This document shows, piece by piece, positions 25,841 to 36,045 of a stretch of DNA of 64,000 nucleotides. How positions within the stretch are numbered: position 1 is the stretch's first letter; the number at the start of each line of letters is the position of its first letter. The position numbers and the translations under genes were made by a program. The stretch comes from Desulfobacterales bacterium (GTDB taxonomy: Bacteria; Desulfobacterota; Desulfobacteria; Desulfobacterales; JAHDSC01), in the NCBI GenBank assembly GCA_016931455.1, contig JAFGES010000071.1:1-64000 (forward strand), written 5' to 3'. Below the pieces are notes generated by a model. That model searched no databases and had not been told where the DNA came from. It saw nothing but the letters and a program-made list of their open reading frames with translations.

Positions 25841-27824
25841 ACCGGAAAAGTTAATCAGAATTACGATTCAAGTTCCATTACAATTTATATCGGCAGTTAC
25901 CGCAACGCTTACCCGGTTTAAACTGCTTCATTTAGTACGTATCAGCGAAACCTATCTCGGCCATCTTGGATATACGGCTGACACAGATGAGGGACTTATT
26001 AAAAAATTTGAAGAACTTTTTAAGGAAGTTAAATTTATTATAGAAGCTTTGGCGGTTCGTGCGGAGCAGATCGCCTTGCAAGATCTTGTTATTCCCGAGA
26101 AAGATATTTTTAGGATCAAGGATCGCCTTAAGGAGGTAAAGAAAGCGGTTGAGCCGACTTTAAATAGTTTGAAGATTGCGGGGGGGGAGCTTGTTGAAAA
26201 AAAAGCCCTTAGTGATAAAATTAGTTTCTTACCCGCGGATTTTGATTTTTCACGTCTGAAGGATTGCCGATTTGTCAGCTGGATGATTGGTTTGGTACCG
26301 GCACGTGGTCTTGAAAAACTTGAGGAAAGTTTAGCGGAAGTTCATCACGCTTTTACCCATATCGGCACTTTCCAACAACGTGCGGTTATCATGGTATTTG
26401 GTTTAAAAAAAGATGAGTCTATTTTAGAGAGAGCTTTAAAAGGAGCTTTTTTTGAAAAAATAGATATTCCTGCCCGGATTTCAGGGACTGCTGGAAAAAT
26501 TATTGCCGATATCCAATCTCAAATAGAGACTCTCGAAGAGAAAAAAAAGCGATTATCTTTAGAAAGAGAGAGTTTTAAAAAAAAATATAGCGAAGAGTTA
26601 CTTATAATTAAAGAAAAAATTATTGCTGCCCGCAATATTTTGACGGCGCGCCGTTTTTTCGGCAAAATAGACAAAAGCTATTTGATTTCCGGTTGGATAC
26701 CGATTCGGCTTTTTGAAAAACTTAAAGAAACACTGACTGCAGTTACAGAAGGACAAGTAATTTTTGAAAAAGTGGATTCCGCTGAATTAAGGGAGATGCG
26801 CGAGGGTGTTATTAACATTCCGATTCTTTTTAATAATCCTATGTTGATCAGCCCTTTTGAGAAGCTGACTCGACTTTATGGAACTCCCCGTTATAAAGAA
26901 GTCGAACCGACGATATTTTTTGCGCTAAGTTTTTTGCTGATGTTCGGTATGATGTTTGGTGATGTCGGCCATGGTATTGTTTTGTTTATTGTGGGCCACA
27001 TTATCTTCCGTCGTTTTTATAAGTATATGGATTACGGTGTTATTTTGATGGAGTGCGGTATCGTTTCGGCCATTTTCGGGTTTTTATACGGAAGCCTATT
27101 TGGGCTTGATAATGTGATTCCGGCTCTGTGGTTTCGGCCATTGAATAATATTTCTTATTTTATGAAAGTGGCACTTGGTGTGGGAATTTTTTTGGTGAGT
27201 TTGGGGTTTATTTTAAATTTAATCAATGCATTAAGGCTAAGCGAATATGAGGGATTGCTGAGTGCAAGCGGTTTGGCCGGTGCACTTTTTTACTGGATGC
27301 TGATCGGGGTGGGGGTAAAATACTTTTTTACCGGGCACTTGGCCCCACATGAGTTGAGTGTTTTCGGCTGGGTAGCGGGTCTGTTGATTACCATTATTGT
27401 CCTGAATCAACCTCTTTACCGTTTATTGTTCAAGAGGCAGCCAATAGGAAAAATTATCAAGCAAAAAGGCTTGTTAACTGAAATTGTTGAGTCGGTTGTG
27501 CAACTTTTTGATGACATCATTCGTTATTTATCCAATACAATTTCTTTTATCCGGTTAGCCGCTTTTGCGCTAGCGCATGCCGCCCTCTTTCTATCCGTTT
27601 TTTCGATTGCGGATTTGGTTGCCCATGAAAAAGGCGGCGGCCTATTTTACTGGTTGGTGGTGACCGCTGGTAATGCAGTGATCATTCTGCTGGAGGGATT
27701 GGTTGTCTCCATTCAGATTGTACGGCTTGAATATTATGAATTTTTTACTAAGTTTTTCAGAGGTGGCGGTGAGCAGTTCAAATCTTTTGATCATGAAATT
27801 GACTCGGAGAAAAACAACGTGTGA
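25833..27824 (+). CDS. atpI: V/A-type ATPase subunit I (membrane a-subunit)
   Basis: 663 residues. The N-terminal ~340 residues form the soluble stator part with coiled coils (IETLEEKKKRLSLERESFKK). The C-terminal half has 7-8 membrane helices, starting at LSFLLMFGMMFGDVGHGIVL. The conserved SFIRLAAFALAHAALF carries Arg574, the essential arginine facing the ring's Glu in ion translocation. With subunit K it forms the ion path. It overlaps subunit C by eight bases. Confidence 0.93.
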   Translation: MFKPEKLIRITIQVPLQFISAVTATLTRFKLLHLVRISETYLGHLGYTADTDEGLIKKFEELFKEVKFIIEALAVRAEQIALQDLVIPEKDIFRIKDRLKEVKKAVEPTLNSLKIAGGELVEKKALSDKISFLPADFDFSRLKDCRFVSWMIGLVPARGLEKLEESLAEVHHAFTHIGTFQQRAVIMVFGLKKDESILERALKGAFFEKIDIPARISGTAGKIIADIQSQIETLEEKKKRLSLERESFKKKYSEELLIIKEKIIAARNILTARRFFGKIDKSYLISGWIPIRLFEKLKETLTAVTEGQVIFEKVDSAELREMREGVINIPILFNNPMLISPFEKLTRLYGTPRYKEVEPTIFFALSFLLMFGMMFGDVGHGIVLFIVGHIIFRRFYKYMDYGVILMECGIVSAIFGFLYGSLFGLDNVIPALWFRPLNNISYFMKVALGVGIFLVSLGFILNLINALRLSEYEGLLSASGLAGALFYWMLIGVGVKYFFTGHLAPHELSVFGWVAGLLITIIVLNQPLYRLLFKRQPIGKIIKQKGLLTEIVESVVQLFDDIIRYLSNTISFIRLAAFALAHAALFLSVFSIADLVAHEKGGGLFYWLVVTAGNAVIILLEGLVVSIQIVRLEYYEFFTKFFRGGGEQFKSFDHEIDSEKNNV

Positions 27825-27856
27825 CGTTTAAGTTCTATGTCCGAGGGGAGAACTTT

Positions 27857-28162
27857 ATGAAATTCAAGAATTATTTCTTCATTTTTATCTATTTCGTTTT
27901 TTATCCGGCCGTTGTTTTTGCCGAGCAAGCCGCGGTTCAGGTGGGTTCTGCAACAAGTTGGGGGTACTTGTCAGCGGCAATCGCCGTCGGAGCCTCAACC
28001 CTGGGAGCTGGTTTGGCTGTTGCTGTTGTGGGATCAGCTGCAATGGGAGCCATGAGCGAAAAACCCGAACTTGCCGGGCGCGCTTTAATATTTCTTGGAT
28101 TGGCCGAAGGGATTGCAATCTATGGTTTGATTGTCGCGGTCATGATATTGGGAAAGCTATGA
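27857..28162 (+). CDS. atpK: V/A-type ATPase subunit K (proteolipid ring)
   Basis: 101 residues from ATG 27857, preceded by GAGGGGAG; a frame start at 27821 has no such site. A signal-like hydrophobic N-terminus (KNYFFIFIYFVFYPAVVFA) is followed by one two-helix hairpin: AAIAVGASTLGAGLAVAVVG, loop SEKPE, and LIFLGLAEGIAIYGLIVAV. Glu84 is the ion carrier. The helix-1 Gln used in Na+-binding rings is not evident (AVAVVGSAAMG), which would favour H+; this is only an inference. The stop overlaps the next start (ATGA). Confidence 0.9.
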   Translation: MKFKNYFFIFIYFVFYPAVVFAEQAAVQVGSATSWGYLSAAIAVGASTLGAGLAVAVVGSAAMGAMSEKPELAGRALIFLGLAEGIAIYGLIVAVMILGKL

Positions 28163-28455
28163 AGATTTTTATTTTGGCCGATCCGGATACTTATCTTGCT
28201 TTTGCATTGGCCGGGATAAAGGGCCAGGCCATTAAATCGAGTACGGAGGTTGCCGAGGTGATTGAAAATTTAAACCATAAGCAGATCGGTATGATTTTGA
28301 TCACGGAAGATTTGGCTCAAAGAAACCGAAAACTTATTGACCGGATATTGCTTCAGCCTAAGGGGCCTCTTATTGTAGAAATTCCGGATTTCAGAGGATC
28401 AAAATCAAAGCGACCAAAGACTGCCGAACGAATTCTTTCGCTGCTTAGAGGATAG
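28159..28455 (+). CDS. atpF: V/A-type ATPase subunit F
   Basis: 98 residues from ATG 28159, overlapping the stop of subunit K. A small alpha/beta protein typical of the central-stalk F subunit: MKIFILADPDTYLAFALAGI, EVIENLNHKQIGMILITEDLA, and PLIVEIPDF before the basic tail. It links the rotor to the A3B3 head. Confidence 0.9.
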   Translation: MKIFILADPDTYLAFALAGIKGQAIKSSTEVAEVIENLNHKQIGMILITEDLAQRNRKLIDRILLQPKGPLIVEIPDFRGSKSKRPKTAERILSLLRG

Positions 28456-28457
28456 AA

Positions 28458-29081
28458 ATGCCGATTTGGGGAGAGTTGGAATTATTTTGTCGAGCCATTT
28501 TGAACGAGGGCAACAAGGAGGCTGAAAATATTTTAGCTATGGCCCATGCGGAAGCCGAACGGATTATTTCAACAACAAAAGACAAGGTCGTAAAAGAACT
28601 CCAGGAACAGCTTCTTGATGAAGAGAATAAGGCTTTTATTGAAACCCGACGGCTTTTGGATTCTGCCGAACTTGAGGCTCGGAAGAAAATAGTCACGTTT
28701 CGAGAGCAAGTTGTACAGGAAATTTTCGACATCTTGGTGTCGCGTTTAAAAACCTTCAACCAGCGATCGGAATATCCAGATTTTTTAACTGCAGCGATCA
28801 AAGAAGGTATCAACTCACTACCGGGCAAGGAATTTATCATCGAAGTACGAATGGAGGATTTTAAACTTGTCCAAAATAAACGCGCAAGCTTTGATGAGCA
28901 AGGGATTTTAAAGATTGATCTGAGAGCGTCAGCTTCTATTGAAGGGGGTAGCCGGATTTATACGGCTGATGAAAGATTGCTTTATGACAACAGTTTGCCG
29001 GCTCGCATGAAACGCCATGAAGATGAAATTCGCGGGGAAATCTGGAGAAGAATTTTTGGAACGGAAAGAAGCGAAAGATAG
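28458..29081 (+). CDS. atpE: V/A-type ATPase subunit E (peripheral stalk)
   Basis: 207 residues from ATG 28458 with AGAGGA upstream. The N-terminal half is a long helix rich in Ala/Glu (ENILAMAHAEAERIISTTKD), which should pair with the coiled-coil subunit encoded first in the operon. The C-terminal globular part binds the head. The usual C-terminal family pattern GGSRIYTADERLLYDNSL is visible before MKRHEDEIR. The 3' end overlaps the likely start of subunit A by 26 bases. Confidence 0.88.
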   Translation: MPIWGELELFCRAILNEGNKEAENILAMAHAEAERIISTTKDKVVKELQEQLLDEENKAFIETRRLLDSAELEARKKIVTFREQVVQEIFDILVSRLKTFNQRSEYPDFLTAAIKEGINSLPGKEFIIEVRMEDFKLVQNKRASFDEQGILKIDLRASASIEGGSRIYTADERLLYDNSLPARMKRHEDEIRGEIWRRIFGTERSER

Positions 29082-30843
29082 AAACGCCATCATCAGCGAG
29101 ATTAATGGCCCGGTTATAAAAGTCAGGCATGCCCGAAGTTTTTCGATGAATGAAATGGTCGTCATCGGTGAGGAGGAGTTACTGGGTGAGGTGATCGAAA
29201 TTTTTGGTGACCAAGCGACGGTTCAGGTTTATGAGGATACAACCGGATTAAAGCCCGGGCTTTTTGTTCAAGGTCAAGGATTGCCGCTTTTTGCAGAATT
29301 AGGTCCCGGGATTGTGGGACACATTTTTGATGGAACCCAAAAACCGCTTTCAGCAATGTATCGGGATTCAGGACCTTTTATTCGTGTCGGAAAAACCGCT
29401 GTGGCTCTGGATCGTGATAAGGCCTGGTATTTTAAACCGCAGATACTTTCGGGTACAAAAATTATGGGTGGGCAGATGATTGGTGTCGTTCAAGAAACCG
29501 ACCGTATTGCTCACCGGGTGATGATACCTCCGAATCTAAACGGCCGATTGATGGAAATTGTGCCGGAAGGACTCTATACGGTGGCGGAAAAGATTGCCGC
29601 CATAGAGGATGAAAAGGGAGAAGTCCACGAAATTAAATTATATCAGAAGTGGCCCGTCAGGCAGATCCGACCGTATCAAAAACGTATTCTTCCCGATAAG
29701 CCGCTTTTTACCGGCCAACGGGTGATTGATTTTTTCTTTCCCCTGGCCAAAGGGGGAACTGCGGCAATTCCGGGAGGTTTCGGAACGGGTAAAACAATCA
29801 CTCAGCATCAACTTTCTAAATGGGCGGATGCGAATATCATCGTTTATATCGGATGCGGTGAAAGAGGTAATGAAATGGCCGGTGTTCTATTAGATTTCCC
29901 AAATTTGCCGGATCCGATCACCGGCAGACCGCTTATCGAAAGAACCATTTTTATCGCCAATACATCGGATATGGCGGTTGCTGCCCGAGAGGCCAGCATT
30001 TATACCGGGATTACCATTGCTGAGTACTATCGGGACATGGGGTATCATGTTGCGCTGATGGCGGATTCTACCAGTAGATGGGCGGAAGCTTTGCGGGAAA
30101 TTGCCGGTCGGTTGGAGGAAATGCCGGCTGAAGAAGGTTTTCCGGCGTATCTAGCCACAAGGCTGGCACAGTTCTACGAACGGGCGGGAGTTGTAATAAC
30201 CCATGGTGGAGAAACCGGTTCGGTTTCGATAATTGGTGCAGTATCGCCTCCCGGTAGTGATTTTTCAGAACCGGTTACCCAACATACGAAGCGATATGTC
30301 AGCACGTTTTGGGCTCTGGATAAGGAACTTGCCGGTGCCCGCTATTTTCCTGCCGTTAACTATCTTAACAGCTATAGTGGTTATGTGGAAGCGGTTGCCC
30401 AATGGTGGCAACGAAAAGCAGGTCTTGATTGGGTTAAACTCCGCAACCAAGCTCTGACGATACTCAAGGAGGATGCACGCCTCATGAATATCGTTAAACT
30501 CATTGGCGAAGATGCCTTACCGGATGATCAAAAAGTGGTTTTCCATGGTGCGCAGCTGATAAAAGAAAATTTTCTGCAGCAAAGTGCTTTTGACCCCATA
30601 GATACTTACTCGGCCGCTGAAAAACAGGTCGTAATGCTGCAGATTATTATGAAATTTATTGAAAGAATGCAAGACACGGTTGTCGCCCATAGGATTCCTG
30701 TTTATCGAATCATGGAATTGCCTATTTTAGAAGAGCTTGGACGGATGAAGGTCCGCTATAAAGGGGATGATTTAGAACCCTTCAAAAAGATTCTTAACCG
30801 TCTTGAAGAACAATTTGATGATTTATTCAAGCGGGAGACTTAA
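29056..30843 (+). CDS. atpA: V/A-type ATPase catalytic subunit A
   Basis: 595 residues if it starts at TTG 29056, preferred because GGAGA lies 9 bases upstream and the protein then begins about a dozen residues before the family start ([15 protein letters not shown]). An in-frame ATG at 29017 would lie deep inside subunit E. Walker A is GGFGTGKT (usual form GPFGSGKT), with EERGNEM-like [12 protein letters not shown], Walker [19 protein letters not shown], and the non-homologous ~90-residue insert between the first domain and the P-loop. It hydrolyses or makes ATP. Confidence 0.93.
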   Translation: MERKEAKDRNAIISEINGPVIKVRHARSFSMNEMVVIGEEELLGEVIEIFGDQATVQVYEDTTGLKPGLFVQGQGLPLFAELGPGIVGHIFDGTQKPLSAMYRDSGPFIRVGKTAVALDRDKAWYFKPQILSGTKIMGGQMIGVVQETDRIAHRVMIPPNLNGRLMEIVPEGLYTVAEKIAAIEDEKGEVHEIKLYQKWPVRQIRPYQKRILPDKPLFTGQRVIDFFFPLAKGGTAAIPGGFGTGKTITQHQLSKWADANIIVYIGCGERGNEMAGVLLDFPNLPDPITGRPLIERTIFIANTSDMAVAAREASIYTGITIAEYYRDMGYHVALMADSTSRWAEALREIAGRLEEMPAEEGFPAYLATRLAQFYERAGVVITHGGETGSVSIIGAVSPPGSDFSEPVTQHTKRYVSTFWALDKELAGARYFPAVNYLNSYSGYVEAVAQWWQRKAGLDWVKLRNQALTILKEDARLMNIVKLIGEDALPDDQKVVFHGAQLIKENFLQQSAFDPIDTYSAAEKQVVMLQIIMKFIERMQDTVVAHRIPVYRIMELPILEELGRMKVRYKGDDLEPFKKILNRLEEQFDDLFKRET

Positions 30844-30845
30844 AA

Positions 30846-32315
30846 TTGACAGTTGGTTCCGGACTTCAATACATAGGCCTCTTTCGTGTCCAAGGGCCTT
30901 TGGTCTTTGTGAAAGGAGTCAAAGACGTCGGTTTCGGTGAAATCGCTGAAGTGGTTACCTTAGAAGGCAAGACTAGGCTCGGGCGGGTTCTTTCTATTTC
31001 AGATGAGCTGGCGATTATTGAAGTCTTCGAAGGAACGGTCGGCCTTTCCGCTATTAATACCAAAGTCCGTTTTCTAGGTCGGCCGTTTGAATATCGTGTT
31101 TCGGCTGAGGAAGTGTTGGGACGTGTCTTCGATGGCCTTGGAAGACCGCTCGATGGAGGCCCGCCGCCGATTGCCGGTAAAGCCCGTAACATTAACGGCA
31201 TGCCCGTTAATCCCGTCGCCCGAGCTTATCCTCAGGATTTTATTCAAACAGGTATTTCAGCCATCGACGCCATGAATTCTTTGGTTAGAGGTCAAAAATT
31301 ACCTATATTTTCAGGAAGCGGTCTTCCCCACGCTCATTTTGCAGCCCAGATCGTCCGGCAGTCCAGTCTCCTGGAAGCGGGAAAAAAGTTTGCCATTGTC
31401 TTTGCCGCAATGGGCACAAAACATGAAGAAGTGCAATTTTTCCGCAAAGATTTTGAAGAAAGCGGAAGCCTTAAAAAAGTTGTCATGTTTTTGAATTTAG
31501 CAGATGATCCATCTATCGAAAGGCTGATAACGCCGCGAATTGCTCTAACTGTCGCCGAGTATCTTGCCTTTGAAGAAAATATGCATGTTCTAGTGATTCT
31601 AACGGATATGACAAACTATTGTGAAGCACTACGAGAAGTGGCTGCTTCCAAAGGTGAAATTCCGAGTCGCAAGGGCTACCCCGGCTATTTATACAGTGAT
31701 TTGGCCTCTATCTATGAGCGGGCCGGCAGAATAACGAACATCGGCGGCTCAATCACCCAGATTCCGATTCTAACCATGCCGGATGACGATATTACCCATC
31801 CAATTCCAGATCTTACAGGATATATCACCGAAGGACAAATCGTGCTCGATCGGGGACTTTTTCAGAAAGGGATCTATCCGCCCATCAACGTTTTACCTTC
31901 ACTTTCGCGCCTGATGAGCGATGGTATCGGCGCAGATCGTACCCGAGAAGATCATCAAAATCTATCGAGTCAACTCTACGCCTTTTATGCTCAGGCAAAA
32001 CGGGTGGAGCGATTGGCTTCTATTATTGGTGAAGAGGATCTTACAGCCAGAGACCGTCTTTTTCTTAAATTTTCAAATGAATTTGAGAGAAAATTCATCA
32101 ATCAGGGTGCTTACGAGAACCGGACGATTTTTGAAACGCTTGACCGGGGATGGGAGCTGGCCATGATTCTCCCGACAAGAGATTTTACCCGCGTCCAACC
32201 CGAAGAAATAAAAAAATATGGTTCAAAAGCGGCGGTTGATGCCGATCCGGGATATGGGGATCCGGAAAACGGAAAGCCGGAACATGAAAATGAGGCCGGA
32301 AAATGGAAAGACTAA
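30846..32315 (+). CDS. atpB: V/A-type ATPase subunit B
   Basis: 489 residues. The start is TTG 30846 with GGGAG upstream, 2 bases after subunit A. The P-loop is absent, as expected for the non-catalytic subunit: [16 protein letters not shown]. Other marks are [44 protein letters not shown] and [18 protein letters not shown]. The C-terminal ~30 residues are an acidic, Pro/Gly-rich tail not typical of the family core. Confidence 0.93.
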   Translation: MTVGSGLQYIGLFRVQGPLVFVKGVKDVGFGEIAEVVTLEGKTRLGRVLSISDELAIIEVFEGTVGLSAINTKVRFLGRPFEYRVSAEEVLGRVFDGLGRPLDGGPPPIAGKARNINGMPVNPVARAYPQDFIQTGISAIDAMNSLVRGQKLPIFSGSGLPHAHFAAQIVRQSSLLEAGKKFAIVFAAMGTKHEEVQFFRKDFEESGSLKKVVMFLNLADDPSIERLITPRIALTVAEYLAFEENMHVLVILTDMTNYCEALREVAASKGEIPSRKGYPGYLYSDLASIYERAGRITNIGGSITQIPILTMPDDDITHPIPDLTGYITEGQIVLDRGLFQKGIYPPINVLPSLSRLMSDGIGADRTREDHQNLSSQLYAFYAQAKRVERLASIIGEEDLTARDRLFLKFSNEFERKFINQGAYENRTIFETLDRGWELAMILPTRDFTRVQPEEIKKYGSKAAVDADPGYGDPENGKPEHENEAGKWKD

Positions 32316-32941
32316 TTATCTCGGTTAACAAAAACAATTTGATTCGGCTTGAAGAAGAGCTTGCTTTTGCTCAAGATGGTCTTGAGCTTTTAGATGAGAA
32401 AAAAGAAGCCTTGATGGTTCACCTCAGTACCTTATCTACAAAGGCGGAACAGGTACGGACACAAGTCAACCAATCATTGGAAGCTTCCTATAGGTATTTA
32501 CGCGAAGCACTTTTGATACATGGCCGTGTGGTTTGTGAAAGATCGGCTCTTTGCAGCTTTTTAAATGAGGATGTTCAGCTTAGGGAAAAGAGTTTCATGG
32601 GTGTTGTGCTTCCCCATGTAATAATAGAACTTCCAAAACTTACGCCGCCTTATGGTTTCTACGGAACTGGCGCAGCAATGGATTCGGTTCTAAAAAGCAT
32701 ATATGAGAGTCTTGAAATGCTTGCCGAGCTGGCCGAAATTGAAGTTGGACTCTTTCGTTTGGTTGCTGAAATTAGAAAAACCCTTAGGCGTTTAAACGCA
32801 TTGGAAAACATTTATATTCCGCTTTATAAATCAACGGTAAAATATATCGAAGAGAATTTGGAAGAAAAGGAAAGAGAATTTTTTTTTCAGTTGAAAAGGT
32901 ATAAAGAACGCCATAAAGAGGTCGTGGATGGAGCTTTTTAA
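32303..32941 (+). CDS. atpD: V/A-type ATPase subunit D (central stalk)
   Basis: 212 residues from ATG 32303, overlapping subunit B by 13 bases. It is mostly helical: [34 protein letters not shown] at the N-terminus, and [20 protein letters not shown] near the C-terminus. The LxxLKxxRxxLLxxK pattern of other D subunits is present in loose form. It forms the rotor shaft with subunit F. It is the last ATPase gene; the stress-protein gene overlaps it by 14 bases. Confidence 0.88.
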   Translation: MERLIISVNKNNLIRLEEELAFAQDGLELLDEKKEALMVHLSTLSTKAEQVRTQVNQSLEASYRYLREALLIHGRVVCERSALCSFLNEDVQLREKSFMGVVLPHVIIELPKLTPPYGFYGTGAAMDSVLKSIYESLEMLAELAEIEVGLFRLVAEIRKTLRRLNALENIYIPLYKSTVKYIEENLEEKEREFFFQLKRYKERHKEVVDGAF

Positions 32942-33365
32942 GAAGATTTTAGTGCCGGTGGATGGGTCCCGATATTCCCGTGATGCTGTTCGACTTGCAG
33001 CCAAAATAGCCAAAATTCATAATTCTGAAATTAAGCTTTTTCATGTTTTGGATGTATTGATGGTTGCCCAGCTCAAACGTCTTTCAAAAAAGAATGATGC
33101 CTCAATTCAGACTGAATTGAGGCATCAGGCATACGGCTTTCTTAAAGATATGGAACGTGAGATTAGAAAGGAGAAGGTCAATTTAGAGGTTTTGATCAAG
33201 GAAGGCATCCCGCACGAAGCTATTCTTCAGGAGGTATCTTCTTGGCAGGCGCAGTTGATTGTTATGGGCAAACTAGGCCGACGCGGAGTTTCCCATGTGG
33301 TTTTAGGCAGCGTAACGGAAAGGGTGATTGAATTTTCCGATGTGCCTGTTTTAGTGGTTAAATAA
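32928..33365 (+). CDS. universal stress protein (UspA family), nucleotide-binding type
   Basis: 145 residues, a single Usp domain. It starts ILVPVDGSRYSRDAVRLAA and ends with VMGKLGRRGVSHVVLGSVTE, which satisfies the G-x2-G-x9-G-S/T ATP-binding motif, then VPVLVVK. It overlaps the ATPase subunit D gene by 14 bases, so it is a genuine member of the V/A-ATPase operon. Such a link suggests an energy- or stress-state sensor tied to the ATPase; this is inference. Confidence 0.9.
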   Translation: MELFKKILVPVDGSRYSRDAVRLAAKIAKIHNSEIKLFHVLDVLMVAQLKRLSKKNDASIQTELRHQAYGFLKDMEREIRKEKVNLEVLIKEGIPHEAILQEVSSWQAQLIVMGKLGRRGVSHVVLGSVTERVIEFSDVPVLVVK

Positions 33366-33367
33366 AT

Positions 33368-34225
33368 ATGAATCGTAAAGCCGATGTATTAAAAAAATCG
33401 TTTAAAATATCCATCGACAATCACCATCTCTGTGCCCAATGGATTCGACCGGGCAATGGTGTCGGCTCTCAAAATAATTCCAACAATGGCTGCAATGATA
33501 GACCCATTCTTGTTTTTTTGCACGAAGGATTGGGAAGTATTGCCCAATGGAGGGATTTCCCCGGCAGGCTCTGCCGGGCAACCGATTGTTGTGGCTTGGT
33601 CTATGAAAGATGGGGGTTTGGGAATTCCGATGCTCTCTTACGTGACCGATCATCGCAATATCTTTACGATGAAGCATTTAATACCCTTCCTCAAATATTG
33701 AAAGCTTGTCATATCAACCGGTCAATCCTCATCGGTCACAGCGACGGCGGTACGATCGCACTGTTACATGCAGCCAATAATCATAATAAAGTGCTCGGCC
33801 TGATCACCGAAGCCGCCCACGTGTTTGTAGAAGAAATTACTTTGGCAGGTATCAAAAAAGCAGTTAAAGCCTATAAAAATAGCAACCTAAAGGCAAAACT
33901 GGCTCAATACCACGGTGAAAATACAGACCGAATTTTTCACACTTGGGCAGATACTTGGCTGGATCCGAGCTTCAGGAACTGGAATATTGAAGCGTACCTC
34001 CCCATGATCACGGCTCCTTTGCTTGCCATTCAGGGGGAAAATGATGAATATGGCAGCCTTGCTCAGGTAAAGAGCATCGTGGATCATGTAATGGGACCGG
34101 CGAAATCCTTAATCATTCCTGATTGCGGGCATATTCCCCATCACCAGGCGCTGGAAATTGTTCTTGCGGTAATGAAGTCCTTTATTGAACAATTAATTAA
34201 TTTTAAATTGTTTCTTCCTGAATAG
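33368..34225 (+). CDS. alpha/beta hydrolase
   Basis: 285 residues. The oxyanion-type loop is HEGLGSIAQWRDFPGRL, the nucleophile elbow GHSDGG (Ser in ILIGHSDGGTIALLHA), the likely acid Asp in QGENDEYG, and the catalytic His in CGHIPHHQ. The YERWGFGNSD segment fits the MhpC-like group. The start ATG is 2 bases after the Usp stop, so it ends the ATPase operon. The substrate is unknown. Its 3' end overlaps the convergent HD-GYP gene by 33 bases. Confidence 0.85.
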   Translation: MNRKADVLKKSFKISIDNHHLCAQWIRPGNGVGSQNNSNNGCNDRPILVFLHEGLGSIAQWRDFPGRLCRATDCCGLVYERWGFGNSDALLRDRSSQYLYDEAFNTLPQILKACHINRSILIGHSDGGTIALLHAANNHNKVLGLITEAAHVFVEEITLAGIKKAVKAYKNSNLKAKLAQYHGENTDRIFHTWADTWLDPSFRNWNIEAYLPMITAPLLAIQGENDEYGSLAQVKSIVDHVMGPAKSLIIPDCGHIPHHQALEIVLAVMKSFIEQLINFKLFLPE

Positions 34226-35788
34226 TTTTACGCATGCATTTACGACATCGGAATCATAAAGAACGTCTTTGTTCTTTTCAAGTTCCTCTAAAGCGGCATC
34301 AATGCCTAAAGCCGGTCGATAGGGGCGGTGAAGGGCCATTGATAAAACCACATCGGCAACACCCAGAATCCTTGCCTCTATAATAATGTCTTTACCCACG
34401 AGACCGTTCGGATAACCGGTGCCATTCATCCTTTCATGATGTTGTTCGATAATCTTGGTAACCGGCCACGGAAAATCTATTCCCTTTAATATATCGTAGC
34501 CCGCCTGGACATGAAATTTTGCCATACTGTATTCAATTTCCGTTAATTTATCCGGTTTACTCAGAATTTCAGCCGGTACATATAATTTACCGACATCATG
34601 GATACAGCCTGCCATCCGAATCCCTTCGATTTGATCTTCCGGAAGCTTCATTTCTTTAGCAATGGCAACTGATAAATTTGCTACCCTTTTTTGATGACCG
34701 GCGGTGTAAGGATCTCTTAACTCTACGGCGGTTGCGATGGCCTGGATAGTGGCTTCCATTGCATATCGCAGCTTTTGCATCGTCTGCCGGTGATGAACAC
34801 GATTACGCAATGCAACAATACCATAGGCCAGGTCGTCTGCGAGCTGCTTGAGAAGTTTGACCTCATCGGGGTTGAAATCATCCGCCCCTGCTGCGTAGAT
34901 ATTCAACACCCCTAATGTTTGACCATCAGCAATAAGCGGTAACGCAATTGCTGATCCGAAACCAAATTGTTTCGTTTCCGGCTGCCAGGCGGTAAAATTG
35001 GGATTGGTACGGATATTTTTACAAACCACCGGTTCTCTGGTTTGGATTGCATTTGCTGCAGGATTGCAAAACTGCGTTTTATATGCCCAGCTTATATCCA
35101 TTTTTTTTAAATCATTGTCCGCAAAGAGCATCTGTGCCACAGGCCTAATTTTCTGAGGCAGGTTTTTTTCAGCAAAGCCTACCCACGCCAGACGGTATTT
35201 TCCCACTTGAACAACGATACGGCAGATTTGATGAAGCAGTTTTTTTTCCTCGGTCATGCGAACCAACACTTCGTTGCTTTTGCTGAGCATCATCAATGCG
35301 CGATTGCTTCTCTGAAGTGCTTCTTCAGCCTGTTTGCGGGCTGTTTCATCCCTGTAAATAGCGACGATTTCGCCGGAAGAAAGCTTGAAAACAAAGTTTT
35401 CGCGCCATCCGACAATCCGCTTATCTTTGTAGATGCGGATGGGAAAATGTTGGGCCTTACCGGTCAGCCGGACTTTTTGAAATATTTTAAAGAGTCCGAA
35501 CTTTTTAATACCGGGAAACACGTTGACAACACTTTTGCCGATAACGTCCACTTTTTTAATATTATCTATTTTTTCAGCAGCTTGATTGAAATCGATAAAT
35601 AAAAAATCTTTTCCGTTATCTATGGCCTTATAAACCGCAACTCCATAGATTGTATTGTCAAACATTCCCTTATAAATCGACTCGTTTTTGAGCAATGCCT
35701 TTTCTTCTTTTTTCAATTCGGAGAATCGGCAACGAAGTTCCGACAACTCTTTTATCAATCGTTCTTTGGTTTTATCCTGGTCTTTCAT
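34193..35788 (-). CDS. PAS-GAF-HD-GYP signalling protein (putative c-di-GMP phosphodiesterase)
   Basis: 531 residues, cytoplasmic. N-terminal coiled coil (1-35), PAS (~40-155), GAF (~175-325), HD-GYP (~335-525). Metal ligands and signatures: TAGHQKRVANLS, GCIHDVGKLYVP, KFHVQAGYDIL, EQHHERMNGTGYP and ILGVADVV. HD-GYP proteins degrade c-di-GMP. There is no adjacent cyclase, and no membrane segment. It is convergent with the hydrolase gene. Confidence 0.9.
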   Translation of the reverse strand: MKDQDKTKERLIKELSELRCRFSELKKEEKALLKNESIYKGMFDNTIYGVAVYKAIDNGKDFLFIDFNQAAEKIDNIKKVDVIGKSVVNVFPGIKKFGLFKIFQKVRLTGKAQHFPIRIYKDKRIVGWRENFVFKLSSGEIVAIYRDETARKQAEEALQRSNRALMMLSKSNEVLVRMTEEKKLLHQICRIVVQVGKYRLAWVGFAEKNLPQKIRPVAQMLFADNDLKKMDISWAYKTQFCNPAANAIQTREPVVCKNIRTNPNFTAWQPETKQFGFGSAIALPLIADGQTLGVLNIYAAGADDFNPDEVKLLKQLADDLAYGIVALRNRVHHRQTMQKLRYAMEATIQAIATAVELRDPYTAGHQKRVANLSVAIAKEMKLPEDQIEGIRMAGCIHDVGKLYVPAEILSKPDKLTEIEYSMAKFHVQAGYDILKGIDFPWPVTKIIEQHHERMNGTGYPNGLVGKDIIIEARILGVADVVLSMALHRPYRPALGIDAALEELEKNKDVLYDSDVVNACVKLFRKKQFKIN

Positions 35789-36045
35789 TCGGACATGCCC
35801 CGGATGGAGAAGTGGTTATTCAACTTAATATGATAAAATAAGTACTTAAATAGATCAACGCTTACTTCACAGATGTTTAATTTTATTTACTAGCAAATAA
35901 TAAATATTTTTATAAAGTTTATAACCGCTAATACCGATGTATTTTACCAAAGAAAACAGTCTTGATCGGTTTGAATCATTCTTTTGCTTGTATATGGATT
36001 TCATATAATTTTTATTACTCTACAATAAAGAATAAGGAGGAATTA

